The position numbers and the translations under genes were made by a program. A stretch of 64,000 nt of DNA, taken from assembly GCA_030141605.1 (NCBI GenBank), contig JAQGDQ010002391.1, positions 1 to 64,000 of the forward strand, written 5' to 3'. Positions 1-8,473 of this stretch are shown here, one piece after another. The notes under the pieces are model-generated. The model ran no database searches and was not told the origin of the DNA. It saw only the letters and a program-made list of their open reading frames with translations. This DNA is from Tubiluchus corallicola (Eukaryota; Priapulida; Priapulimorpha; Priapulimorphida; Tubiluchidae). The stretch's first letter is position 1. Each line of letters starts with the position of its first letter.

Positions 1-482
1 CTATTTCCCAAATGGAGCAGGATTTACCAAACATTGAAAAACAACTACAAGCTTTAAAACAACTACAAACTCAACAGGAAAAAAAGCAGAAACAAGCCAA
101 TAAGCAACTGGTAAAGCATACCAAAGAAACACTAAAAAATAATATACAAGTCATCAATGGTATCAATGCAATCCAAGCTATTGTGGAACTCAACTCAGCT
201 GATGACATAAAAAGCATAGCCTTCCAACTAAAACAAGAGGTAAAAAACTTATACCTTGTATTAGGGGCAGATATCAACGGTAAGGCTATTATTTCTATTA
301 TGGTATCAGATAACCTTGTAAAAGAAAAAAATATCAGTGCAAACGATATTATCAAAAAAGTAGCTCAATATATACAAGGCGGTGGTGGTGGGCAGCCTTT
401 TTATGCTACTGCAGGAGGTAAAAACCCTAATGGACTACAAAAAGCCTTAGAAAAAGCTATAAAAATAGGAGTAAAAAACTAA
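1..482 (+). CDS. alaS: Alanyl-tRNA synthetase, C-terminal end (5' truncated by window)
   Basis: The reading frame is open from base 3 back to the window edge, so this is the tail of a longer gene; the ATG at 12 is internal. The visible ~159 residues hold a charged coiled-coil segment (lysine/glutamine-rich, roughly the first 45 residues) followed by a DHHA1-type domain. That domain ends in a run of five glycines (GGGGGQP) and AGGKNPNGLQKAL, which is the hallmark of the AlaS C-terminal domain. In AlaS this part helps tRNA binding and dimer contacts; the catalytic and editing domains lie outside the window. recR follows 9 bp downstream in the same direction and is probably co-transcribed. Confidence 0.93.
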   Translation, partial: ISQMEQDLPNIEKQLQALKQLQTQQEKKQKQANKQLVKHTKETLKNNIQVINGINAIQAIVELNSADDIKSIAFQLKQEVKNLYLVLGADINGKAIISIMVSDNLVKEKNISANDIIKKVAQYIQGGGGGQPFYATAGGKNPNGLQKALEKAIKIGVKN

Positions 483-491
483 ACATAACAT

Positions 492-1112
492 ATGAACGAT
501 ACCAATATACCATCTGCCCTGCTTGAAAATGCTATCAACGAATTTGCCAAACTACCCAGCATAGGCAAAAAAACGGCTTTACGTCTTATACTTCATTTAT
601 TAAAACAAGATGACAATCAAGTAGAAGACTTCGGCAATAGTATAATTAAACTAAAAAAAGAGGTGTGCTATTGTAAAGTTTGCCATAATATTTCTGACAC
701 AGAAATTTGTAACATCTGCTCTAATAATTCGCGAAACAAGAATATCATCTGTGTTGTAGAAAACATTAAAGACGTAATGTCTATAGAAAATACACAGCAA
801 TACAAAGGGATGTATCACGTGTTGGGGGGAATTATATCCCCAATGGATGGTATAGGACCCAAAGACATAAATATAGTTTCTCTCGTAGAAAAAGTATCAC
901 AGGGAAAGATAGACGAAATTATCCTTGCTCTTAGTACAACAATGGAAGGAGATACTACCAACTTTTACTTATACAAAAAACTAAATAAGTTTGATGTAAG
1001 CATATCTACAATAGCCAGAGGCATATCTATAGGCGATGAACTCGAATATGCAGATGAAATTACACTTGGACGTTCTATAACAAATAGAACCCCATTTGAA
1101 CTCTCTATCTAA
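492..1112 (+). CDS. recR: Recombination mediator protein RecR
   Basis: RecR acts with RecO and RecF to load RecA on gapped DNA. The 206-aa product has the usual family length and layout. A helix-hairpin-helix near residues 18-30 ([13 protein letters not shown]) comes first. A four-cysteine zinc finger follows at about residues 56-71 (C-x2-C, then CNIC). The Toprim domain begins at about residue 80 ([11 protein letters not shown]) and contains the [12 protein letters not shown] stretch, and the C-terminal part includes [18 protein letters not shown]. The start ATG lies 9 bp after alaS, so the two probably share a transcript. A hairpin about 110 bp downstream may end it. Confidence 0.96.
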   Translation: MNDTNIPSALLENAINEFAKLPSIGKKTALRLILHLLKQDDNQVEDFGNSIIKLKKEVCYCKVCHNISDTEICNICSNNSRNKNIICVVENIKDVMSIENTQQYKGMYHVLGGIISPMDGIGPKDINIVSLVEKVSQGKIDEIILALSTTMEGDTTNFYLYKKLNKFDVSISTIARGISIGDELEYADEITLGRSITNRTPFELSI

Positions 1113-1222
1113 CAAACTATTTTTGGCAATGTATTAGAAATTAGCAGTAAAACAAATCAAGATAGTTTTCTTATTTTAATTGTGATTCATTTCTCTTTTT
1201 TTAGACACACTTAGAAAAGACA

Positions 1223-1262
1223 TTTAGCAAAGAAATGACAACTTTTCTTTTTTCTTGCTAAA
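1223..1262 (+). terminator. Possible terminator hairpin after recR
   Basis: TTTAGCAA (1223-1230) can pair with TTGCTAAA (1255-1262), and after a one-base bulge GAAA pairs with TTTC. A TTTTAAAA stretch follows. The stem is A+T-rich and the loop is long, so this is only a candidate for ending the alaS-recR transcript. It overlaps the proposed -33 region of the next gene. Confidence 0.35.
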
Positions 1263-1285
1263 TTTTAAAAAAACAGTTACTTTTG
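1255..1285 (+). promoter_or_regulatory. Predicted Bacteroidota-type promoter of the GLUG lipoprotein gene
   Basis: TACTTTTG at 1278-1285 matches the Bacteroidota -7 box TAnnTTTG, and TTG at 1255-1257 sits exactly 20 bp upstream as a -33 element. Transcription would start near 1290, giving a leader of about 35 nt before the ATG at 1327. Confidence 0.55.
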
Positions 1286-1326
1286 CATAAAAATATTGTT
1301 TTTTTAGGATTATAAATAAAATAGGT

Positions 1327-3753
1327 ATGAAAAATTTATTATTGTTAAAGAAAGTTTTTCTTTTTAAATTAGGAAGAATATTTTTATCTTTTTTATTTTT
1401 GTTTCTTTTAGTTTTCACCTCCTGCAAAAAGAAAGATGAGCATGTTTCACATACAGGCAAAGATTTTCAGAGCTATTCATTTGATATAGAAAATGAACAA
1501 GTGGAAATAGGAGAAAACACTATTTCAGTAGAATTACCCAGTGGCACTGATGTATTAAGCTTGACAGCCATCTTTGAAGTATCCGAAGGAGCAAAAGCAA
1601 ATATAGATGGTGAATCTCAAATAAGTGGCGAAACGAAAAATAATTTTAGTGGAGATGTATTCTATACAGTTGTAGCCGAAAATGGAAGTGAAAAGGTATA
1701 TACAGTAACAGTAACAGTAGAAAAATATACAGGCAACGATTTTGAGAGCTATTCATTAGGGATACAAGGTGAAAATGTGGGAATAAATAAAAACGAGGGA
1801 ACTATTTCAGTAGACTTACCTTATGGCTATGACACTGATGAAGAAGAATTTACAGCCACCTTTACACTATCCCCAGGAGCAAAAGCAAATATAGATGGTG
1901 AACCTCAAATAAGTGGCGAAACGAAAAATAATTTTAGTGGATATGTACTCTATACAGTTGTAGCCGAAGATGGAAGTGAAAAGGAATATACAGTAACAGT
2001 AGCTGAACGACCTACTTTCCAAGCCCTAAGCTATTACAATGGAGAGAACCGTATAGGGGCGGGTGATTTTGAAAAAGAAGATTTGTTTGAAATAAGCAAT
2101 TTGCTAGATGGAACATATATTTATTCGCTGAAAATAGAAGGGGAGGATGCTGGAACAGAAGAAACAGTAGAAGTAACAAACAATGTAGGCAAAATAAAAA
2201 GTCTTTTACCTACAGATGATTGGAAAACTATAGAGGATAAAGATAATGTTACCATTACTTTAACTATAGTCAATGGTACAGATAATGATGTGTTTACTTA
2301 TACCATTACTAAGGAGCAATACGCTATTAAAAGCTGGCAAGACTTACAGGGTATGCAATATGATTTAACTGGTGATTATACTTTGATGAATGACATATCC
2401 CTACCTACTCCTTCCACAACAGGTAGAGCTTTCCCGAACGAGCTTCCTGCAGAAGGTTTTGATCCTGTGGGTGATAGTAATAATCCATTTAAGGGGTCTT
2501 TTAAAGGTAATAGTAAAGAAATAAGTAATTTCTTTATAGATCGCAGCGAGACAGTGAATGTAGGCTTGTTTGGTTATGTAGAAGGTGGTGGTGAAATAGA
2601 AGATGTAAACATAGAAGTAGAAAGTATAGCAGGAAAAAATAATGTTGGTAGTCTTGCAGGGTATATTAGTGCAACAGAAGAAAAAACTATAAAAAATTGT
2701 CATATTACAGGAGGTAGTGTGGAAGCAAAAACAGCTAGCACTGGCTTTTCTTATCTTGGCGGGCTGGTAGGCTATGCGGCTGGTAATAATCAGAAAGCAA
2801 TTACTATTTCTAATTGCTCTGCTACTAATGATAGTATAACAACAGAAGGGGGAAATGTTGGCGGACTGGTAGGAAATCTTAGTGGTGGTAATATTTCTAA
2901 CTGCTATGCCACAGGAGATGTAGAAGGAGGATCTACCATTGGTGGACTAGTAGGGTATATTGAGAACGGAAATATATCTGACAGCCATGCCACAGGAGGT
3001 GTAAAAGGAAATTCTGTAGGAGGATCTGCTACCGTTGGTGGACTAGCAGGGTATATTAAGAACGGAAATATATCTGACAGCTATGCCACAGGAAGTGTAG
3101 AAGGATCTGCTACCGTTGGTGGACTAGTAGGGCATATTTATGAAAACGGAAATATATCTAACAGCTATGCCACAGGAGATGTAACAGGAACACTCCGCTT
3201 CATTGGTGGACTAGCAGGGGTTTGTAGTTCTGGAAATATATCTAACAGCTATGCCACAATAGGAAGTGTAGAAGGAGAACATGACGTTGGTGGACTAGTA
3301 GGGTATCTTAAAAACGGAGGTATATCTAACAGCTATGCCACATCAGGAAGTGTAAAAGCAACAAAAGATGCCGGAGAATCTAACGTTGGTGGACTAGTAG
3401 GGCGTATTCATGATAACGGAAATATATCTGACAGCTATGCTGCCACAGGAAGTGTAGGAGAAACATCTGGTGTTGGTGTTGGTGGGCTAATAGGTAAGAT
3501 AGACAATGATCTGACTGTTGAAAATAGTTATTGGGATAAAGAATCCTCTGGTTTAACTACCTCTGCTGGTGGCGAACAAGTAGTAGGTGTTTCCTCAGGG
3601 AGTAATTTGAAGAAGGTTGGAGAGAATAGTTATGTAGATGTAGGAAATGGCAATAATCCCGTTTTCGTTAACTGGGGGTTTGGCACAGATGAAAGTGAGC
3701 CTTGGAAGTGGCTGGATGATGCTCAGTGGCCTATACTGAATTGGCAACAGTAG
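1327..3753 (+). CDS. Surface lipoprotein with two DUF5018 modules and GLUG repeats
   Basis: The 808-aa protein begins with a hydrophobic signal (residues 10-34) ending in the lipobox VFTSC, so it is a predicted lipoprotein. Two DUF5018-like beta modules follow at roughly residues 38-132 and 138-226. They share a nearly identical half (GAKANIDGE, QISGETKNNFSG, YTVVAE). From about residue 360 to 720 there are at least eight GLUG-type repeats with VGGLVGY and ISNSYATGSV signatures; in other proteins these form a beta-helix-like array. The family is found in adhesins and surface proteins; no enzyme motif is visible. The gene stands alone with its own predicted promoter and a strong hairpin after it. 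Its repeats are also repeats at DNA level, so copy number may vary. The true role is unknown; adhesion is an inference. Confidence 0.8.
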   Translation: MKNLLLLKKVFLFKLGRIFLSFLFLFLLVFTSCKKKDEHVSHTGKDFQSYSFDIENEQVEIGENTISVELPSGTDVLSLTAIFEVSEGAKANIDGESQISGETKNNFSGDVFYTVVAENGSEKVYTVTVTVEKYTGNDFESYSLGIQGENVGINKNEGTISVDLPYGYDTDEEEFTATFTLSPGAKANIDGEPQISGETKNNFSGYVLYTVVAEDGSEKEYTVTVAERPTFQALSYYNGENRIGAGDFEKEDLFEISNLLDGTYIYSLKIEGEDAGTEETVEVTNNVGKIKSLLPTDDWKTIEDKDNVTITLTIVNGTDNDVFTYTITKEQYAIKSWQDLQGMQYDLTGDYTLMNDISLPTPSTTGRAFPNELPAEGFDPVGDSNNPFKGSFKGNSKEISNFFIDRSETVNVGLFGYVEGGGEIEDVNIEVESIAGKNNVGSLAGYISATEEKTIKNCHITGGSVEAKTASTGFSYLGGLVGYAAGNNQKAITISNCSATNDSITTEGGNVGGLVGNLSGGNISNCYATGDVEGGSTIGGLVGYIENGNISDSHATGGVKGNSVGGSATVGGLAGYIKNGNISDSYATGSVEGSATVGGLVGHIYENGNISNSYATGDVTGTLRFIGGLAGVCSSGNISNSYATIGSVEGEHDVGGLVGYLKNGGISNSYATSGSVKATKDAGESNVGGLVGRIHDNGNISDSYAATGSVGETSGVGVGGLIGKIDNDLTVENSYWDKESSGLTTSAGGEQVVGVSSGSNLKKVGENSYVDVGNGNNPVFVNWGFGTDESEPWKWLDDAQWPILNWQQ
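1356..1388 (+). repeat. 33-bp direct repeat, copy 1 (in signal-peptide codons)
   Basis: The 33 bases 1356-1388, inside the signal-peptide region of the GLUG lipoprotein gene, recur without mismatch at 3875-3907 downstream of the same gene. The two copies thus bracket nearly the whole gene in the same orientation. Confidence 0.85.
1588..1719 (+). repeat. Intragenic near-identical repeat, copy 1 (DUF5018 half-module)
   Basis: About 127 bp here match 1876-2002 with only a handful of differences at DNA level (for example gaatct versus gaacct). The low divergence, synonymous sites included, points to recent duplication or gene conversion within the lipoprotein gene. Confidence 0.85.
1876..2002 (+). 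repeat. Intragenic near-identical repeat, copy 2 (DUF5018 half-module)
   Basis: Second copy of the repeat at 1588-1719. The upstream halves of the two modules are far less alike (the second carries a small insertion), so only the C-terminal half has been homogenised. Confidence 0.85.
2845..3510 (+). repeat. GLUG DNA repeat array, about eight units
   Basis: The core GTTGGTGGACTAGTAGGG and close variants recur at about 2852, 2938, 3034, 3113, 3207, 3286, 3385 and 3475, spaced 78-99 bp. Each core is followed by a conserved AACGGAAATATATCT..AGCTATGCCACAGGA block. All units keep the reading frame. Confidence 0.8.
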
Positions 3754-3803
3754 CTATAAACCATTTTCAAATCTTTTTTTTATAAAATATTCACTAAAAT
3801 TTT

Positions 3804-3837
3804 AAAGCAAGTACATTATAAGAAATGTACTTGCTTT
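3804..3837 (+). terminator. Strong hairpin downstream of GLUG lipoprotein gene
   Basis: A perfect 14-bp stem is formed by AAAGCAAGTACATT (3804-3817) and AATGTACTTGCTTT (3824-3837) with a 6-nt loop. It lies 51 bp after the stop. There is no long U-run beyond the CTTT end, so it may act as terminator or 3'-end stabiliser. Confidence 0.6.
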
Positions 3838-3874
3838 GTATTGTGCTTGCTTCTGCAAAATTTAAAAAAGGAAG

Positions 3875-3907
3875 TTTTCTTTTTAAATTAGGAAGAATAT
3901 TTTTATC
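3875..3907 (+). repeat. 33-bp direct repeat, copy 2
   Basis: Identical to 1356-1388. It sits in the gap before the convergent phosphodiesterase gene with no start codon or continuing lipoprotein frame, so it looks like the stump of a second, deleted copy of the lipoprotein gene or a recombination scar. Confidence 0.8.
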
Positions 3908-3921
3908 CTTTTTTTTTTGTT

Positions 3922-4413
3922 TTATCTTTTCATTTCCACCACTCTAAGGTTTTTTATATCCTCTCCATCAATATCAAAAAGTACCATCGTTCTTATATTA
4001 TGAAAACCACTTTTCCCCGCTGCACCAGGGTTGATATGCAACAATTCTAACTTTTTATCATACATTATTTTCAAAATATGTGAATGCCCAGAAATAAACA
4101 ACTTTGGGGTTTTTATCTTTATGATAGGTAATATATTCTTATCATACCTATTAGGATAACCTCCAATGTGCGTCATCAAAACTTTTACCCCCTCACACTG
4201 AAATTCTTGCACCTTTTTACACCTTAAACGCATTTTAGCATCATCAATATTACCATATACGGCTCTCAATGGCTTCAACATTTCCAAAGTATCAAACACC
4301 TCTAAACTCCCAATATCTCCAGCGTGCCATATCTCATCGCACCCTCGCAAGTGTTTCAGCATTTTTTCATCCAAATACCCGTGAGTATCCGACAATAAGC
4401 CTATTTTTGTCAT
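3922..4413 (-). CDS. YfcE/MJ0936-type metallophosphoesterase
   Basis: The 163-aa protein is a compact calcineurin-like phosphodiesterase. The metal-binding motifs appear in order: LLSDTHGYL (D-x-H) near residue 5, WHAGDIGS (G-D) near 30, YGNIDD (G-N-x-D) near 54, THIGGYP near 82 and SGHSHILK (G-H-S/T-H) near 110. Family members hydrolyse phosphodiesters with Mn or Ni in the cytoplasm; the substrate cannot be told from sequence. The gene is divergent from miaA with only 38 bp between starts. TATATTTG on its strand (4441-4434) is a suitable -7 box. Confidence 0.9.
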   Translation of the reverse strand: MTKIGLLSDTHGYLDEKMLKHLRGCDEIWHAGDIGSLEVFDTLEMLKPLRAVYGNIDDAKMRLRCKKVQEFQCEGVKVLMTHIGGYPNRYDKNILPIIKIKTPKLFISGHSHILKIMYDKKLELLHINPGAAGKSGFHNIRTMVLFDIDGEDIKNLRVVEMKR

Positions 4414-4433
4414 ATATTACAATGTTTATCAAA

Positions 4434-4441
4434 CAAATATA
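4434..4441 (-). promoter_or_regulatory. Predicted -7 box of the phosphodiesterase gene
   Basis: TATATTTG on the minus strand, about 20 nt upstream of the ATG at 4413. It fits TAnnTTTG; no clear -33 element was seen. Confidence 0.4.
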
Positions 4442-4451
4442 AAAAAATAAG

Positions 4452-5375
4452 GTGAAGAAAGGTATTGATATCATAACTATACTTGGTCCTACTGCTAGCG
4501 GGAAAACACAATTGGCAGCACATCTTGCACATCATCTTAAAAGCCACGTCATATCAGCAGACTCCCGACAAGTATACAAAAATATGAATATAGGCACAGG
4601 CAAAGATTATGAAGACTATATAGTAGAAGGACAACAGATACCCTATCACCTTATAGACATTGTAGAAGCAGGAGTACACTATAATCTTTATCAATATAAA
4701 AAGGACTTTTTTAAAACTTACCAAGACCTAAAAAAGCAAAATATATTACCCATTCTCTGCGGGGGCACAGGAATGTATATAGATGCCATATTAAACAACT
4801 ATAAACTAATAAAAGTACCTGAAAACAAAACACTGCGAGAACAATTATCTCCAATGAACATACCCCAACTAATAAACAAACTAAAAACTTTAAAAAAACT
4901 TCACAATACCACCGACACAATAGACAGAGATAGGCTTATACGCGCCATAGAAATAGCAACTTATTACCAAAGTACACCTACAAAAGAAGACAATTACCCA
5001 AACTTGGAAAGTCTTACCATAGGTATATACTACGAACGTGACACTCTGAAAAAAAGAATAACCCAACGCTTACAACAACGTTTAGAAAACGGAATGATAA
5101 AAGAAGTAAAAGACTTACTTAATACAGGACTTACTCAAGAACAGCTTACTTACTACGGCTTAGAATACAAGTACATCACCCAATACATTGCAAAAGAACT
5201 TTCCTACAATGAAATGTTTCAACAACTCAACCAAGCCATTCATAAATTTGCTAAACGACAAACGACTTGGTTTCGCAAAATGCAACGAAAAGGTACAAAA
5301 ATAAAATGGATAGATGGAAATCTACCCATTAAAGAAAAAATAGATATAGTTTTAAGCTATTACTTAATTAATTAG
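4452..5375 (+). CDS. miaA: tRNA dimethylallyltransferase MiaA
   Basis: MiaA transfers dimethylallyl groups to A37 of tRNAs reading UNN codons. The 307-aa product shows the P-loop ILGPTASGKT at residues 9-18, the SADSRQVYKNMNIGTGK motif near 36, HLIDIVEAG near 66, CGGTGMYIDA near 101, and the C-terminal YYGLEYKY and TTWFRKM..IKWID segments. The start is a GTG at 4452; no ATG precedes the P-loop in frame. Its 3' end overlaps the convergent LysM gene by 8 bp. Confidence 0.96.
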   Translation: MKKGIDIITILGPTASGKTQLAAHLAHHLKSHVISADSRQVYKNMNIGTGKDYEDYIVEGQQIPYHLIDIVEAGVHYNLYQYKKDFFKTYQDLKKQNILPILCGGTGMYIDAILNNYKLIKVPENKTLREQLSPMNIPQLINKLKTLKKLHNTTDTIDRDRLIRAIEIATYYQSTPTKEDNYPNLESLTIGIYYERDTLKKRITQRLQQRLENGMIKEVKDLLNTGLTQEQLTYYGLEYKYITQYIAKELSYNEMFQQLNQAIHKFAKRQTTWFRKMQRKGTKIKWIDGNLPIKEKIDIVLSYYLIN

Positions 5376-6063
5376 TAAGTAAATATTTTTTTAAATTCTT
5401 TCCTTCAGACTTAGAAATTGGAATAAATATTTCAGAACCTGCTTTGGGAAAGTCTCCTATAGATAAATCATTTGCTCTCAAAATATCTTCTGCCGTTATA
5501 TTATACTTACGAGCAATATCATCCCAAGTATCTCCTGAAAGAATACGATATTTATCCTGCACTATTACATAAATTTGACTTCCAAGAAATACATCAATAA
5601 CATCGCAATTAAGAGCTATCAAATCAAATACATCCATATTAAACTTCTTTGAAACTTTCCAAAAGTTCTCACCTTTTATATTTATGGTATATAGCTCTAC
5701 TTTCTTTTTATCCTTTCTTTCACTTATAGTTACATCAATAACATTGTAATCCAATAAATTGTCTTTTAAAATTCTATACTTATATTCTCCATAATATTCT
5801 GCAACTATCTTAGAAGCGTCAAAGCTATATTCTTGTATAAGATAATTTTTAAGTTCTAATACTTTTTTTTCTGATATAGAGAAACCTTTGCCACATTCCT
5901 CTTTTAGCGAAGAAAAACCCTTCAAAACCACATTTCTTTCAGGATGATTCTTTGCTGTAAGCATCAAGTTATTCAATTGCTCTTTCTCTGCATCAGAAAT
6001 ACTGCTAATCTTATCAGAATAAACCTTAGTAGTAAATAAATTCTCGTCTTCTTTTTCATCCAA
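5368..6063 (-). CDS. OmpA-like/LysM protein, probably the detached C-terminal part of the PD40 protein
   Basis: The 231-aa frame has no signal peptide. Its first ~115 residues look like an eroded OmpA C-terminal module (NVVLKGFSS, ISEKKVLELKNYLI, FDASKI). Two LysM-like modules follow, at about 122-165 and 172-215 (RILSGDTWDDIARKYNITAEDILRAN). Both module types bind peptidoglycan. The only in-frame start is a TTG at 6063, two bases after the stop of the upstream PD40 gene. The upstream frame is closed by TAA shortly before. PorP/SprF-linked proteins elsewhere often carry PD40 and OmpA modules in one chain. So this is either a translationally coupled second gene or the end of a protein split by a one-base shift. 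Confidence 0.7.
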   Translation of the reverse strand: MDEKEDENLFTTKVYSDKISSISDAEKEQLNNLMLTAKNHPERNVVLKGFSSLKEECGKGFSISEKKVLELKNYLIQEYSFDASKIVAEYYGEYKYRILKDNLLDYNVIDVTISERKDKKKVELYTINIKGENFWKVSKKFNMDVFDLIALNCDVIDVFLGSQIYVIVQDKYRILSGDTWDDIARKYNITAEDILRANDLSIGDFPKAGSEIFIPISKSEGKNLKKYLLTN

Positions 6064-6065
6064 GA

Positions 6066-7418
6066 CTATTCCTTTTCCTTAACTATTTCTTTTTCTTCTT
6101 TTCTTTGAGACAATAGTTCGTCACCTTCCTCTATTATAAGGTCCATTACATCTTTACCATCAGAGGTAGTACCAAAATCGGAAAAACGGAAAGATAAAAC
6201 CTTTTCATAACCAAGACCTCTGTTGGTTATAAAAACTCCCTTTGTCAAAGTATTATCTAATTTAAAATTAACCTCATCAAATGGAGAGTTAAATTGAGTA
6301 GATATGTTTGTTACTTCAGGAGTTAGTTCATTTAAATTATAGTAAAAAATATCAAAACGTCCAAAAGTTTTATGGCCTTTAGACGAAAAATAAAGTTCGT
6401 TATTTTTCGTTACAAACGGATATAATTCATCTTCAGAGGTATTAACTATAGCTCCTAAGTTCTGTGGGGCACTCCAGCCTTTTTCCTGTTTAGTGGAAGT
6501 ATAAATATCACTACCACCCATTCCGCCTTGCTTATCAGAGCAGAAATACAATGTCCTCCCATCTTCTGCTAAAAAAGGAGAAAAATAATTAGCTCCCTTC
6601 TCCATAAATGGAAGTTTTTTCTCTCCTTTAATCTTTTTACGCTTCGCATCGTATGTTGCAACATATAATTCTAAAATAGCAGACTTCCTCGATCCTTTCA
6701 ATTTGCTAAAAAAAACAATGTCCCCTCTAATAAAAATATCTTTTATTAAATACAAATCCCCCTTTATTTTTGCAAAAACAACAGGATTTTGAACATTGCC
6801 TGATGAAGGAATTGATTTTAAATAAAAGTAATTATTATTTGCCTTTTCAGAAGCTCCTACATATACAAGCATATCATCATAAAAGAAATAAGAAGGATTT
6901 ACTCTTGGCAACCCCAAATTAATTTTTTCCTTCACAGCAATAAAATCAGATTTGCTTACATCTTGTTTAACTTCCATAGCCCAGTAAAAATTCTTTTTTA
7001 AAGCTGCAACTTCCCACGACTTAATACCACTTTCCTCTAATACGAGAATTGCACTATTTACACCCTCGAATATATTAACCAATTGAGCATAATTAACATA
7101 ATCCTCCGTATCTAAAGACGACCTTTTCGTATCATAAAGAGATGAATAAATAGAATAAGATTCGGTAAAATCTTGCAGTCTATAGGATATTTTAGCAATT
7201 TCTCTTGACCATACATCTAAGCTAGTTTTAGACTTTTCTGCAATAAATTTAGCTTTCTTGAAAAAATTATTTGCAGTTACATAATCCCTGACCTCACGGT
7301 CTGAAGCTTCTAATGATTTTTTAATATTAAAATCTATATTCTGTTCCTGACCTTTTAAATTAAATAGGAACAAAAATAAAAAAGAAAAAGCCAATAGTAA
7401 GCTTAAAGAATGGTTCAT
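6066..7418 (-). CDS. PD40 (WD40-like) repeat protein of PorP/SprF-linked set, OmpA end missing
   Basis: I place the start at the ATG at 7418 (MNHSLSLLLAF), giving a clean signal peptide and a 10-bp gap after the PorP/SprF gene. The upstream extension to 7478 would overlap that gene. The ~450-aa protein has a helical, TPR-like part (about residues 30-150) and then PD40 beta-propeller repeats, best seen in YFSPFLAEDGRTLYFCSDKQ and ELYPFVTKNNELYFSSKG. PorE/SprE-type relatives tether the type IX machinery or gliding complexes to peptidoglycan through an OmpA end. Here the chain stops at an acidic/basic tail (EEKEIVKEKE) and the OmpA-like module continues in another frame. Periplasmic or outer-membrane location is inferred. 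Confidence 0.8.
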   Translation of the reverse strand: MNHSLSLLLAFSFLFLFLFNLKGQEQNIDFNIKKSLEASDREVRDYVTANNFFKKAKFIAEKSKTSLDVWSREIAKISYRLQDFTESYSIYSSLYDTKRSSLDTEDYVNYAQLVNIFEGVNSAILVLEESGIKSWEVAALKKNFYWAMEVKQDVSKSDFIAVKEKINLGLPRVNPSYFFYDDMLVYVGASEKANNNYFYLKSIPSSGNVQNPVVFAKIKGDLYLIKDIFIRGDIVFFSKLKGSRKSAILELYVATYDAKRKKIKGEKKLPFMEKGANYFSPFLAEDGRTLYFCSDKQGGMGGSDIYTSTKQEKGWSAPQNLGAIVNTSEDELYPFVTKNNELYFSSKGHKTFGRFDIFYYNLNELTPEVTNISTQFNSPFDEVNFKLDNTLTKGVFITNRGLGYEKVLSFRFSDFGTTSDGKDVMDLIIEEGDELLSQRKEEKEIVKEKE

Positions 7419-7428
7419 TGTAAAAAAA

Positions 7429-8430
7429 TTAAAAATAAGAAACTGATTTCCTAGTAAACCTAGATTTAGTGAAATCAAACTTTAAAACAAACTCATTAGA
7501 ATTTGATTTAACTGTATTTTGTATATCACCATAAGCATAATCAAATGAATACCCCAGCCATAAATTTTGTGTTATTCTAAAACTTGTAGATAAGACAACA
7601 CCTGATTGTAATCTATGTAATACGCCAAACCAAATTTTATTCTGATACAATACATTTATTCCCGCATCCAATTGCAATTCTTCCGTAAAAGAAGAGAATG
7701 AAAATGTTTTAAGCAAAATAGTAGGTTTTATTATAAATCGAGAAACATCCGTATAAGAATATCCTCTAGCTGTTCTAAATAAATAACCTAAATACAAATA
7801 CTTAGGGGCATAATTGTCAAAATTAAAAGTTTGAGATGTAGGCGAAAAGAAGTTTTGAAAAGATAGTCCTAAGTATAGATTTTCAGTATGATACAAAAAA
7901 CCTAAACCTAAATTAGGCCTAAGAGTACCATCCTGAACATTTAAATCATTAAGATTAACACCAGGTAACAAATTTGCATCTTCAATGCTCAAATTATATT
8001 TATCTAAAGCAACTGAAACTCCTGCTGTTAAATAATTTTTTAAGCCTATCTTTACCTGATAAGCAACATTAATAACAACACTTGTTATATCACTATTTCC
8101 AAAACTTTGATTCAAAAATTGAATTCCCACTCCAACATTTTCTAAAACACTCTCAGCATCATAATGTCCTGTAGAGTTTTTCAAATTGGTCTTAAAAGCA
8201 AAAGCCATCGTCGCAGGAGCACCTTCGTGTCCTACCCATTGTTGTTTATAAGCAGCAACACCAGACCAACCAGCCCCCACTGCTGAATATGCAGGGTTAA
8301 TAAAGATTTGTGTATTTACTATATCTGATAGTTGCAATACTTTGGCTTGATTATAAGCCTGTTTAAAGAAAAAACAAAACACGCCCACCAAAACTATTAC
8401 CCTCATAGTTAACACATTAACTTTTTTCAT
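7429..8430 (-). CDS. PorP/SprF family type IX secretion-associated outer-membrane protein
   Basis: The 333-aa protein has an N-terminal signal (residues 9-28) and the family opening block (QLSDIVNTQIFINPAYSAVGAGWSGVAAYKQQWVG) with NPAYSAVG near residue 42. Alternating beta strands follow to the end, as expected of a small outer-membrane barrel (GVGIQFLNQSFG, YLGLSFQNFFSP, WFGVLHRLQ). PorP/SprF paralogues usually sit next to a secreted cargo or adhesin and a PD40-OmpA partner. Here they lie between the 476-aa exported protein upstream and the PD40 gene downstream, all on the minus strand with gaps of 10-43 bp. No other T9SS gene is in the window. Confidence 0.9.
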   Translation of the reverse strand: MKKVNVLTMRVIVLVGVFCFFFKQAYNQAKVLQLSDIVNTQIFINPAYSAVGAGWSGVAAYKQQWVGHEGAPATMAFAFKTNLKNSTGHYDAESVLENVGVGIQFLNQSFGNSDITSVVINVAYQVKIGLKNYLTAGVSVALDKYNLSIEDANLLPGVNLNDLNVQDGTLRPNLGLGFLYHTENLYLGLSFQNFFSPTSQTFNFDNYAPKYLYLGYLFRTARGYSYTDVSRFIIKPTILLKTFSFSSFTEELQLDAGINVLYQNKIWFGVLHRLQSGVVLSTSFRITQNLWLGYSFDYAYGDIQNTVKSNSNEFVLKFDFTKSRFTRKSVSYF

Positions 8431-8473
8431 ATATCTAAAGTATACTAGATGATTCTTTCAAATCAGAGACTAT

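Noticed and set aside
1224-1460. 78-codon minus-strand ORF overlapping the lipoprotein start
   Set aside because: It overlaps the promoter and signal-peptide codons of a better supported gene and resembles no family.
2845-3510. Regularly spaced repeats that could suggest a CRISPR array
   Set aside because: Spacing is 78-99 bp, the repeats vary, and all lie in frame within the GLUG lipoprotein, so they are protein repeats.
7419-7478. N-terminal extension of the PD40 gene to 7478
   Set aside because: It overlaps the PorP/SprF gene and puts 20 extra residues before a good signal peptide; ATG 7418 is better.
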